A stretch of DNA of 64,000 nt from Eutreptiella sp. 'Long Island Sound 2002' (Eukaryota; Euglenozoa; Euglenophyceae; Eutreptiales; Eutreptiaceae), in the NCBI GenBank assembly GCA_964036045.1, contig OZ038381.1:125309708-125373707 (forward strand), read 5' to 3'. Below are positions 36,992 to 47,777 of the stretch, piece by piece. The notes beneath the pieces are model-generated. The model saw only the letters and a list, made by a program, of their open reading frames with translations. It had not been told where the DNA came from and made no database searches. Positions within the stretch are counted from its first letter, which is position 1. Each line of letters begins with the position of its first letter. The translations under genes were made by a program, and so were the position numbers.

Positions 36992-38470
36992 TCATCGCCC
37001 TGAGCTCTCCCCTGATGCATTTGAGCACTTGTGTGGTCGACGGATCGTCCCTCACTTGCTTGCTCTCTTCTATCTTCCGGTGACCTGCCATCAGAGTGGC
37101 CATATACCCCCCCCTGCTGAATCCAGAGGAGGATGGCCCCTCTCTTCAACTTCTATTTGTCACTCCCCGCCTGCTGAATCTTTGGGAAACCCGGCAGGGC
37201 TACTGACCTTCCTTTTTATCTGAGCTCTTAGGGCCTTGAAGCCCATACGACGTTGCGCAACGGATGCCGCTGTCATCGGCATTGCAATTTTTGGGTGTGT
37301 GGTCTGGTCCCCTGGCACTTGCGGGATCCAGACCAGTCTACGTGTGTCTGCAGACTATATATGGCCTGAACTCAGGCGTTTTCCTGTCCACCCTCCTGCA
37401 TATGCCTTATCCTAACCGGGGTGTGGTTTGGCGCTCTGTCCAGAGTGTGTTTATACGCCTATTACCCCGCTTGTTGTTTATTTTTCTGTTCCTCAGGATA
37501 TGTGCATCTGTATGTTAAGTGTTGTCAGTCCATCACTGAGGTATGGACTATCTTTTTCCCCCCCCTGAGGGGATGCGAATCGTAATACGAAGGCGCCCTG
37601 AGTTGCCGTTTACATGCTTTTACGTAAGGTCCAGCCTGGACCAGTACCTAAGTACAGATTCTTCTGTTTGAGTGCCCGTGATACCGTGTGCCCTAGTGGC
37701 TGTGATGTGCTGAGATCCTGATGGCGCCAGGCGGGAAGCCCAGTTGCCTGACTACACTCCCAGCGGTCCGCCACTGTCAGTCCCAGTGTGAGCCTACCGA
37801 CTCGCAGACGCACTTGCAGTTGGGTGGCGACCTCCGGAGTCCTGACCTCGGTCTCTCTGCCTGGGAAACTGGTGGTTTGAGGAGTCGACGCCTCCGCCCA
37901 GGCTGCATGGGGACTCCCCCAGGCATGGCCTTCGTGGTAATGGGGCGAGCGAAAAGACGGCCTTGATGCCCGATCCCTTATGGAGGAGCTCGTCCGGCTT
38001 TAACACTCTGGACTCGCGTCGTGGATATGGACATGGTGCGCCCAGGGAAGGACCCGTGGGGACTCTCCCCCAGACTGCGGCCTTTGGAAGCCTGGGGTAG
38101 CCTGATGGATCCTTGTGGTCGCTTTCGACCTGTGGGACCAACTCGGTCGTAGTGTGACGCCTATGTTGGCCGTGTATGCCACTGCCACTGTGGTAGTGAC
38201 CGTCGCAGCCGGCACCCGGTGCGCCTGGTATGGGTTAACGGGTCCTTTGGATGCCGAACAATCGCCGCCAGGACCCAGGACTTGATACTTGATACTATAC
38301 TTGCAGTTACTGACAGCTACAGCACCGTACCTGTCTTACTGTGGGATCTGGGCAGCCTAGCCTGCGAATCAGCCTGAAGTGAGAATGTGACACCCCCCCC
38401 CTTCAGGGGATGGTCCTGGGTACCCGCTGCCATGCTTGGCTGTCATCGAGCCCCCCCCAGGGTTTGCTCT
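36992..38470 (+). other. B1 3' internal non-coding region
   Basis: About 1.48 kb between the pol stop and the polypurine tract, collinear with 57085-58551 of B2. Long blocks agree, for example around ACGTTGCGCAACGGATGCCG. No shared open frame or known domain is seen. Confidence 0.7.
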
Positions 38471-38496
38471 AAGGAGGGGGGTGAAGCGGTACCCAG
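38416..38496 (+). other. B1 polypurine tract inside a predicted hairpin at the LTR junction
   Basis: The tract AAGGAGGGGGG (38471-38481) directly precedes the 3' LTR. CTGGGTACCCGCT (38416-38428) can pair with AGCGGTACCCAG (38485-38496) in the LTR start, and C8 (38451-38458) with the G6 of the tract. B2 keeps both arms. Confidence 0.55.
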
Positions 38497-41263
38497 AACC
38501 TATGGCCCATGGCCCGGAGCCCTGTGAGCCGTCACAACCGTGCGGAAGCCGTTGACACCTGCTGTCAGCGGGATATCCCTGTTCTCTAACCCGCGAAATG
38601 TGGAATCCGATTTCTAACCAATAAATCGATGTAGAATTACCATAATTTTATTGTCTTAGGCGATTTTCAGTCAGAAATCGGTGAAATACCCGATTTCTAC
38701 CGCGATTTCTAATTGTCGTGAAATCGCCGCCTGATGTCGCCTGTTCGCGCGCGCGCCTTCGTCGCTTCTCCGTGGCGAGTTTTGTGATGAACTTTTCTCG
38801 AGTACCTGTGAGGGTCTAAGGGAATTAAGGGCTGAATCTAGAGGGTATTTGATGTACTTTTATCTGGTGTGTTCACCAGAATGTTTCGCCGTTGCGTCTT
38901 GGAGAAAATCAGCGCGCAAGCTTTTCCGTCGATCGCTCGAACTCATGGTTCTCAAGGACCATGAGTTCGGACGGAACCCTACATTCCCCCCCTATGCCTT
39001 TCATCCATGCCCCTTTCACGTGGGCATATTACTTTGTATAGGGAAGCGGACAATGGCGATGTTTTAGGCAGCTTATGGGTTTCGCAAACCCAAGTCGTTT
39101 GCGTGCGCAAACGCTAACTTTGTGGCCTTGTGAGCATGAACGTTAATAACCGAACACAATGCTCACAAGACCAAAAGCCCCAGGCCTTTTTTGTATTTCG
39201 AGCCAACTCAACGATGGCTTCACGCAATTCAATGCGTACCAAAACTCTTTTTTCGAAAGAGGGCAAGTTTTGGTCGAAAATTAGGCCAAAATGGCCAAAC
39301 CCCTCGGAGCCTATGGGGAGTTGAGCCTCGAACCAATGCAATATGTAAAGTAGAGACCACGAAGGACATCTTGAATGGCTTGGTTGATTTTTACAACCTT
39401 GTCTTCTATTTTATATAATTTCGCCTTGTGAGCACGCGTGCCATACTGCCTCTTTGCACACGCACTCATATGCAAGCACTAATGACATGAGTGGGCGGAG
39501 GCAATCTAACCATAGTGTGCATATTTGAGAGCACCCACTATGGGCCTACTCCAAAGGTGTTTGCTCATATTTTTGTTCTTCAATGACCCAAAGATATGTT
39601 CATGCCAATATCGCCGATATATGCACTTTTTCCCATAAATAGTGTGCTTCAAGGATTGAGGTGTTAAAAATGTTTCCATTATGCTTTGAACCTCAACCCT
39701 TGTTGCAAAAGGGAAGCAAAGCCTCGGTTTGCATCCATGCAAAAGCCCGAGGATCCTTTCCCTTGTGATACGGAGATACGATATTTGGAGGGACCACTTT
39801 TGGGTGAATTTTGGCCGTTTTGCCCAAAATGGCCACAACCTCCTTGTCCCCCTGATTTCACCACCGAGGTTGCGTGCGCCATTTGACCAAGGGTAAGGGC
39901 AATTGGGAGAGGGCACATAAACCCGCATCGAATGGGGTGTTTCCCCATGTGGCCTCTCCTCTTGAAGGGAGAGTTGTGAGTCACCCAATTTGGGGTATGT
40001 TGCCATTCTCCCCCATTTGTGTGTCACTTTCTCCCCAACGGGGAAAATAGCTAGAGGCGACCATGAGGGTCCGCAAACAGCATATATTGGGACATATGTC
40101 CCATATGTACATAGCATCTTTGGTTGAACGGATCGTCGCCGTGGCCATGGGGATATGGAATCATGAGTGCGGGCCATTTTGGCCAAATTTCGCTGTTTTT
40201 GCCATTGTATGCCATATTGGAATTACCCTATCTCCGTGGGGCACGGAATTTAGCCAGGAGGAAAGTGCGAATATTGTAGCATATGACTAAGGGTTGAATG
40301 CCATTCAGTTGCGTATTTGCTCCTCTGGCTCATCCGGAGTTATTCAACTTTTAGTGCGATCCATGATCTCCCCCTTTGCACCGCATGCTGCTTTCTGCCC
40401 CATCCGCGTGTTCATCCCCTCGATGAACAGCAAGCAGCCAGTGTGACAGCAAGCCATAGCCCAGGGCATGGGACCAGAGGGGATATCAAGGGTTGTGAAT
40501 CAAGGCTTGGCGCATCAATATCGCCAAGGTTTCCTACCCTGGACGGTCGCCCGAGACGGCCAATTTTGCCGATTTTGGCATCATATCCCCACTTGATGAA
40601 CCTGTGGTGCCCTGATGCCGGGACCTCAGAGGGTACTCGAAGGGCATAGGGCATAGGGTCAGTTGTCTCGTCCCTACCTCTGGCGGGTCCAGACAAGGGG
40701 TCAATTTTGGAGATTTTCCAGCTAATATCAGTTTGGGCTGAAACAGCCCATTTTCAGCTACCAACTCCTGGGGGATAATGGCGGGGCCATATCTTTAATT
40801 CAGAGGTAAGTTCGGACCTGCCGTTAAGGAAGCATAGGGAGCCCCTGTCTGTTGGCCTCCGAGCACCTTGGTTCCCAGGAACTCGCCTGTGGCTGGGCGG
40901 GACACATCCCCTATTGGCAGGGTTTCAGGGTCCGGACTGAGCAGGGCATGGGTTGTGTTTGAGCCCCCGCCCCCACCAGCCACTGGAAGGGTCGGACCTG
41001 GGATTGGGATATGAGTTGGGACTGAGTGTCTATGATCCTGTGATGCCCTTACCCTAGTCCAGTCTCAACCCCATATGTACATATCCTGATGTGTTGCTGT
41101 ACATACTTTCGTTCCCTTGTTTCAGAGTGGCAAGGATCCTGAAACGCTTTGTCACATGACACGAGCGTAATGATGCCCCTGTGAGCGCAGTGCTTTGCCT
41201 GCCCGCTTGGTTGTGCGTGTCACCGCAGCGTCCCGTTGCCAGGTCCCCGACAGGAACGCGTCA
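38482..41263 (+). repeat. B1 3' LTR
   Basis: 2782 bp, TGAAGCGGTACCCAG to GTCA, collinear with the split 5' LTR. It keeps the self-primer motif at 41140-41150. It carries the uninterrupted version of the element A target near 40820. The antisense frame at 39506-40177 matches that in the 5' LTR. No sense gene is seen. Confidence 0.9.
39506..40177 (-). other. Antisense open frame inside B1 3' LTR
   Basis: This is the counterpart of 12393-13064, same length, no stops, no recognised domain. Listed only because it is open in both copies. Confidence 0.25.
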
Positions 41264-41500
41264 GGAGGAGTGAAAGATTGTGAGCAAGCTAACCTTCTTA
41301 GGATTGGAGGAACTGCCATGTCAAATACTGGTGCTGTAAGAAGGCACGGTACGCAGTGATCAAGACGGCGTGGAGAACGCTGTAGACCACTGCAGTGGCC
41401 GCACGCTGCTGATCTGGATCGAGGTAGGTAGGTAGGTAGGTATCTTCGGTAGCTCGGGATGTCTCCTTTGACAACGCAGGAAGAAGCTGTTACCAAGGGG
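41264..41500 (+). pseudogene. Element D right-hand remainder and B1 right target duplication
   Basis: 41264-41267 is the right GGAG of B1. From 41268 the element D frame, followed across the excised B1, ends at TGA 41281-41283. The rest is untranslated and carries a (GGTA)5 repeat. The right end of D is uncertain. Confidence 0.55.
41423..41442. repeat. (GGTA)5 microsatellite
   Basis: Five perfect tandem copies of GGTA. Confidence 0.9.
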
Positions 41501-42857
41501 ACGTCCTGTCCCTCCCACTGCCCTAGGTCAGGTGCCTCCTAAGCCACTCCCGCAGGTGCTTGGGAAGGCAGTGTCGCGGCCAGCCGGTCCAGGTGTTCGG
41601 GATGGGAGGGTGTCCCCACATGTGTCCGTGAGTAGGGTCACATGCCCCCTCCTGTCGGCGGCAGCTCTGGGGGCTGCCCAGCCGTATGGAATATCTCTCA
41701 CCACAGGGGGTATTGCTCCCGCGTGTCTATGGTACGACCGCCTCAACCCTGTGGCTCCAGTTGCAGGGCCCCACTGCTTGGCAGGCGACCCCTTCCTGGG
41801 CTGTGTGCCGGCACGCCTGTCATCAGTTGCTTCCATGGCTCCAGGCAATCTTTGCCATTGTCCCCGGTGCAGCCTGGCCGGGCTCGGACCAGCGGCCTTG
41901 GAGTACCGCTCCTGCCACTGGCCCGGTGAGTTGGGCGGGTCGCCCCAGTGCGTCGGACCCTGGGGGTGTAGACTGTTGCGTCCTGTCCCTTTGCTGCCCT
42001 CGGTGCATGTGCGTGTGCGGTGTCGTGGCCCACGTGGCGCCTGTGCACCAGTGTGCGCGCTGTGTGCGGTGTGCGTGTGCTGTTGGTGGTTGTGTCCCTC
42101 CTCTTCCCCCCCTAATTTCCTTTTCCTTCTTTCTTTTTTTTTGCTCTGTATTTGTTTTGTTTTGTTTTGCCTTTTTATGTTTTTTTTTGTTTTTTTGAAA
42201 ATGGAAAGGGGGGCGCGTGCACACTGCAGGCACAGGCATGGGCAACTGGTGCAGCGGTGCAAAAGCGTTGTGTTCTCCGGTGTGCGTCGTCGGTGCCTTG
42301 GTGGCAGCCGCGCCCCAGGGGTGCGGCTCGCGCGTCTTGATGTACACGGGTACGGGTCAGGGTGGGTTTGGTTAGTGGCCTCTTTGTTTTTGGTGCTGGC
42401 TGGTTAGGCGGCTGTGTGGGCTGTGGGTGTGGGTTGTGGTTACGTTGCTACCTCGGCGGGCTTTGTTAGGAGTCAAGGGTTAGAAGTTATGGGTTGCGGC
42501 TCGGGATCCACTCGTGTTGAGGCTTCGGCTGGGGTTGGGCAGTTGCCGCCGGTTAGGCGGTTTCGACGGCTGCGGGCTTGGATTCGGCGCCGTTTGGCGT
42601 AGGGTGCCTGTTGGCGTGCGCGTTGGCGTCAATTGGCTTCCGGTTTGCTTCGTGTCCTTTGGAAGGGGCTCGGCGTGGCGCCCCGCGCCGGTGGCTGGCT
42701 GGGTAGCGGGGTTAGGTGGTGGCGCCGCTGGCCGGGGGGTCAGGCGCGTTGTGCTGTGTGGCGCGCCGGTGTTGGTGCGTCGACGCTTGCGGGGTGGCGA
42801 GGGGTTGCGTGTGCGGGGGGTTGGGTTTAGGGTGATGTCCAACAGGTGTCTGCCTTC
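41500..42857. other. No gene recognised; T-rich tract
   Basis: A GC-rich stretch with overlapping open frames of low-complexity composition and no domain. At 42115-42197 the plus strand is T-rich with several poly-T runs. On the minus strand this is an A-rich tract, which could be the 3' tail of a minus-strand LINE. 42205-42840 is GC-rich and has no credible coding. Confidence 0.4.
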
Positions 42858-45800
42858 TCATCGCGTCTCCTTGAGGGTCTTTTGCAGTCGCTTGAGGACG
42901 CACGGGTGGTCCTGGGGCGTGGGGAGGTTGCGGGGCTGGACTCCCTGGGGGTGGAGCGCATCGGACAGCATGGCTTTGCATGCGGCCTGTGGCATCCATT
43001 TCCCCGCCGGCCGGAGGCGGCAGTTCTCCACCGACCCCTTGCGGGGCCGGTGGACCAGACCCTCGAGGGAGGGCTCCGCAGGGGCCCACCTTAACGGCTC
43101 CCAGAGCTGCGTGTTTGTCCAGCGCTGCCACCACTGTCCCTGGGCGGGGCCGTGCCCTTGGGCGGAGGAGTGGGCGTGGGTGGGTGTGATGGGGTCGTGG
43201 GGACTTGTGGCTGTGGCGGGCCCGGGGAAGTTGTCGTAGTCCTGTGCCGTCAGGATGCGTGGGGAGTGGGGCCGTGGGCGGATTGGGACTCGCGGGTACG
43301 CGCGCACGGTCTCTGCCTCGGGGTTGGGTTGGGATTTGCGGTGGCGGCGGTAGCGGGGCATCTGCTGCATGTGGGCTGACATTGAGGGTTGGTAGGGGGG
43401 CCGGGAAGCTGCTGGTGGACCCTGGCGCTGTTCCTGCCTGGTCAGGGGTTGTTTGTGGGCCTGGGATGCGGGCTTTGAGGGGTGGCAGAACAAGGCGCGT
43501 CGCGCCTCGGCTGTGGCGCGCTCCGCCATGAAGGTGGTGGTCGCGGCGGCGGTGACAGTGGGAGGGCGCCGTGCTGGGCGCTGCTGCTGCCGGGTCTGGG
43601 ATGGCTGGGGGTGGATGTCATAGAGGACCTCCCCGGGGTTTGGGCTCGCGCTGTCATTGTCGCGCCGGGCTTGGGCTTGGGCTTGAGTTTGGCTGCGGGT
43701 TGAGGTGGCGCTGCGCCGACAGATTTGGGTGGCTGCTTGGCAGCGGTCTTGGGTTTCGACCGGGCTCCGGGTGCGGGCTTCGTTGGAGCCTGGGCTTGGC
43801 GGCGGCGGGGTTGCTCGCGGTTTGGACGGGTCTTGGGGCCTATTTCGGAGGCTTTCTCGCGGCTTGGGGGTTGGAGTGCTGGACGAGGACGTGGTGGTGG
43901 TGGCAGATGAGGTGGTTGTGGTGGTGGAGGTTGTGGAGTCGGAGGCGGGGGAGAGGGATGTGGGGGACGGCGGGGGGTCCTGGGTGGCGGGGCTCGGCGT
44001 CGGATGCTGGGTCCTGTGAGTAATGAGGGCCAGAGTGCGGGTTCGGGCACCGGGTTTGTGCGCGGGCTTTCTCAGGGCGTGTCACCTGCGTGCATGCCGG
44101 TGCTGGTGCACATGTATGTGGTGGTGTGGTGGCATTGTCTCGGCTGTGGGGGCACGTGGGTTATCCCGGGGGCGTCCACCCCAGCTCCAGGACGTGTGGG
44201 TGCGTTTGCTGGAGGTAGTCGAGGCTGCTGAAGAAGGATCGCTGGATGCCGGGCATGTCCTCCTCCCTGAGGTTGGGGTAGTTTTGCGTGGGGGCGTCTT
44301 GGCCCGGCCGCAGCAGCGCCATGAGGCCGGCTGCCACCATGTACATGCAGAGCTGTAGGGTGATGGGACGCAGGGGGGTGGGTCCCCTGCGGTTCGGGAG
44401 GCCACCCTCTGCTGGGGGCGCAGGGTGACCTTCCACAGCCACCGGTCCGTGGAGATGTCCCAGGTCCGTTGGGTCCACTTGGCAAGGCAATACATCGCCC
44501 TGCCAAGGCCCTGGTTGCCGCTGCGGATGCAGAGCAGCGTGTCCAGGGACCTGCCTTCCCACGTGCCCCAGATGTGGGGGTCGTCAGGCTCGTTCTCCCT
44601 GGTGTACGTGTCGGGGCCCGGGTTGTGCGGGGGGGGGGCGTAGTCGGCGGGGAGGAGGGAGTCGGTGCCGTGTACCACCCAGTGCCCAGTTGGTGCGTGG
44701 TAGTTGGTTGTGGAGAGGGTGTAGTGTATGTGGTACATGAGGGTCATGTACGTGGAGGGGGCTGGCTGCTGGTTGTCGGGGGTGGGGACATCTCACAGGA
44801 CGTGCTTCCTGAAGTTGCTCAGGGAGGCCATCCGGCCGACCCATGTCTCCCTTTCCCACTCCTTGGTGTCGCTGGCGGTGGCGCTGGGTGGGGGGTGGGC
44901 CATGTTTGGCTGGTAGTAGCGGGTGCGGCTCATTGTGTCCAGCCGCCCCGGCATGTGGTGTCCGACAAGGTGTCGCCCCCAGTCGATGTGGGGCACTCAG
45001 ATCTGGCTCCCCGTGGGGAGGGGCTCTCGCCGTCAGGGGTGGCAAGCGGGGGGCGGTCGTGTCGGGCGACGTGGAGGAAGGCGTCGAAGAGGAAGTCTCG
45101 GACGCCCTCCCCCAGGGTGGCCGTTTGGACTAGGGTGGCCGCCAAAATGCGCTCGCTGGTTGCGGAGGTGTGGAGGCGTAGCACCTCCTGGTCTCCGAGC
45201 CCCCGGAGGTGCTGCCATACCGCTTCGGGGTTGTGTAGGGTATAGGCGTCGGCCAGTGCGGCGGCTGGTGGTGCGGGGTGTGATGGGGGGAGTGATGTGG
45301 GGGGGGGGGGGGCGGTGGTCGTCGTCGTCGCGTGTGGGGTCTGGTGACGGGGTTTCTCTTGGAGGCCCGGGGAGGGACGACTCGCGGCGGTGTGTGTCGG
45401 CGGGGGCTGGGGGTGGCGGGGGTTGGTGGGGGTCTCCGCGTGGTGCGTCTGTGTCCTGGTCTCGGGGGGGGGTTGGGATGGTGGGGGGGCTGCACTGGTG
45501 GTGGTGGGGGGGGTGGGGTGGGTGTTGTGCTGGATGGGAGTCTGGGCGTCTCGCTGGGTCGTGTGGGTGTTGCCTGTGCGTGCCGTGCGGTCCTTGTGGT
45601 CCCTGGCTGGCTGCGGTGCCGAGGTACGGGAGGGAGGCGGCTGCCTGGGCATCCTGGTCGGGCTCTGGTCCGTAGGTAGTGGGTGGCTGCTGGTGGAAGG
45701 TGCTGGCTGGCATGGGGTGTGGGTGGGGGGGCTGCTGGTTGCGGTGGGGTGCTCCCTGTAGGCCCTGGTGCTGTTGGTGCGCCTGCCTGGCCCCCCACGG

Positions 45801-46612
45801 GTCCATCGGGGTGTACGGTGGCCCGTATGTCGTGAGCCCGAGTAGTGGGGGCGGTAGGTGGTGCTGAATCGTGTGGTGGTGGTGTTGAGGGTGTGTTGGC
45901 TGTGTGTGGGACAACGGCGCTGGTGGGTACGCTGGTAAGGTTTGGTGGTGGTGGTCAGTGTGCCTGTGGTACACATGATGGTGTGGTGGGGCCTCATGCG
46001 CCGCGTGGGCTGGGTGGCTGTAGTATTGGGGCATCGGGGGGTAGGGGCCGGGGTGGCGGGGGCGTGGTGCTGGTGTCGGTGGTGCCATGTCCCCTGGCTC
46101 TGCGTGCATGGTAGTCCCGGCATGGGGTGGAAGTGTCCGGGCGGCTGCCCTTGGCTGGGCTGCCGGGTGAGGGTGCTGTGGTACGGTGGCGCCGGTGGGT
46201 GTTGGAGGAGGTGGTGCTGTTGGTTTGTCCCGGGAGTCTGTGAGTGGGGTGGTGCGGCGTGGCCGGGCCTGGGTCCCGGTCGGGGTGTCGCGCCTTGCTG
46301 GCGGGCACGCTGGTGGGCCCCCTGACCTGTCTTGGTCTTCTTGGCCTTGTGGGTGTCGGGGGCGGGTGAACCCCCCTGTCCCCGCGGGGCCGATGGAGAG
46401 CGGGCGTGCCAGCGATGTGCCCCTCTGAGGCACGCCTCGATTCCCCTGACCGAGGCGCGCTGGTCCGCGGGGCCCATCCATGCGGCGGTGGCTTTGCTTG
46501 GGGCGGCCAGGTGGGCGTCCTGAAAGGACGCCCAGCCCTCGGGGGGCTTCAGCTGCGTGGGTTGGAGGGTTGGCGGCGGGTAGAGGAGTGCGCTGAGCGG
46601 GTAAAGTGTCAT
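42858..46612 (-). pseudogene. LINE copy 2, ORF1 only
   Basis: The minus-strand ORF opens with an ATG at 46612 (MTLYPLSALLYPPPTLQ), two bases from the truncated B2 LTR, and runs in one frame to 44930. It is mostly Pro/His/Thr-rich low complexity, then an ordered block with NPEAVWQHLRGLGDQEVL. The frame then shifts: RTRYYQ and KEWERETW near 44900, a TGA at 44793-44795, TWDISTDRWLWKVTL near 44420, and further shifts to a stop at 42858. Several blocks align in order with ORF1 of copy 1. No ORF2 follows on its 3' side, so this is a partial copy; a 5' part joined to a short tail at 42115-42197 is one reading. Confidence 0.5.
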
Positions 46613-46614
46613 AG

Positions 46615-47326
46615 TGGCATCGTGACCCCACTTGACTCATCCGTGTTGCCCTGATGCCGGAACCTCAGAGGGAACCAGGTTGGGTGAGGGCACCAAGGAG
46701 TTCGTACTCGAAGGGCATAGGGTCAGTTGCCTCGTCCCTACCTCTGGCGGGTCCGGACGAGGGGTCAATTTTGGGGATTTTTGAGTTAGTTTCAGTTTGG
46801 GCTGAAACAGCCCATTTTCAGCTACCAACTCCTGGGGGATAATGGCGGGGCCATTCATCTGGCCCACAGGGGAGTTGGGACCTGCCGTTGAGGGAGCGTG
46901 GGGAGCTACTGTCAGTTGGCCTTGGAGCGCCTTGGTTACCAGGAAATCGCCTGTGGCTGGGCGAGACACCTCTCCCATTGGCAGAGTTTCAGGGTCCGGA
47001 CTGAGCAGGGCATGGGTTGTGTTTGAGCCCCCGCCCCCACCAGCCACTGAGAGGGTCGGACCTGGGATTGGGTTATGAGTTGGGACTGAGTGTCTATTGT
47101 CCTGTAATGCCCTTACCCTAGTCCAGTCTTAACCCCATGTGTACATATCCTGATGTGTTGCTGTACATACTTTTGTTCCCTCTTTGCAGAGTAGCAAGGA
47201 TTTTGAAACGCTTTGTCACATGACACGAGCGTATTGATGCCCTTGTGAGCGTAGTGCCCTGCCTGCCTGCTCACCTGTGCGTGTCACCGCAGCGTCCTGT
47301 GGCCGGCCCCCCACGGGAACGCGTCA
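46615..47326 (+). repeat. B2 5' LTR remnant
   Basis: 712 bp aligned with the last part of the B2 3' LTR (about 60826-61537) at roughly 4% difference, ending GTCA. The first 2.3 kb of the LTR is absent; LINE copy 2 abuts directly. Confidence 0.85.
47204..47214 (+). promoter_or_regulatory. Self-primer motif and predicted transcript start, B2
   Basis: TGAAACGCTTT lies 112 nt before the LTR end and is the exact reverse complement of the primer site at 47327-47337. In Tf1-type elements this motif is the first 11 nt of the mRNA, which would make 47204 the start of R. Confidence 0.55.
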
Positions 47327-47337
47327 AAAGCGTTTCA
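47327..47337 (+). other. B2 self-priming primer-binding site
   Basis: AAAGCGTTTCA starts directly after the LTR terminal CA and pairs perfectly over 11 nt with 47204-47214, and with the 3' LTR copy at 61415-61425. Confidence 0.7.
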
Positions 47338-47777
47338 CCGCCGCGGGGTTACCCAGCCCTCGCGTGCCACTCGGGGCCACCAACCCCGAGCAGCGCGTCG
47401 CAGCAGCGCGGCGCAGCTTGCAGCTCGCAGCGCAGCGCAGCGTCTCGCAGCGCAGCGCAGCGGCTCGCAGCGCCACTCAGCGACAGCGCCGAGTTCGTCA
47501 CAGAGCCTGCAGCGCCGTCCAGAGCATCGCCCTGACCGCGCAGCAACCGTGAAAGAGGTGCACAGAGCAGGACTCCTGCATCAGCCCCATCGGCCGACCC
47601 GGAGTCCCATCGGCCGACCAGCAAGGCCGCGTCAACCACCTCCACAACCACCGGCTGACCAGCACCAGCCGCACTTCCAATCCAGTGCTGCAGCACCCTC
47701 CTCAACAACCACAACCAGTTCGTTGAGTTGAAGGAGTGCACATCAAGGACCTCAAGACCAACTACGCCCCCGCTGCC
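47338..47777 (+). other. B2 gag leader
   Basis: A 440-nt leader with a GCAGC-rich run at about 47395-47475. An in-frame GTG at 47736 extends the gag frame upstream but is not a likely start. Confidence 0.5.

Larger units (their letters stand above)
11358..41263 (+). mobile_element. Element B1: chromovirus-type LTR retrotransposon (decayed), host of nested element A
   Basis: Order: 5' LTR (11358-13745 plus 26935-27365), primer-binding site at 27366, gag 27750-32041, UAG, pol 32042-36991, 1.5 kb non-coding, polypurine tract 38471-38481, 3' LTR 38482-41263. The LTRs begin TGAAG and end GTCA. It shares the whole plan with B2 but has many stops, frameshifts and deletions. Without element A it is about 16.7 kb. 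Insertion was into element D, with a 4-bp GGAG duplication. Confidence 0.9.

Noticed and set aside
41532-42407. Plus-strand open frame of 291 codons
   Set aside because: Low-complexity composition, runs through the T-rich tract as poly-Phe/Leu, no domain and no homologue in the window; minus-strand frames are as long.
42826-42832. TTTAGGG telomere-like word
   Set aside because: A single copy, no array.
47171-47190. Splice-acceptor-like tract (pyrimidines then CAG) near the end of B LTRs
   Set aside because: It lies upstream of the predicted transcript start at 47204, so it would not be in the RNA; no matching donor is evident.
47736-47738. Upstream start for B2 gag
   Set aside because: The codon is GTG; the ATG at 47778 is the first plausible eukaryotic start and B1 agrees with coding from that point.
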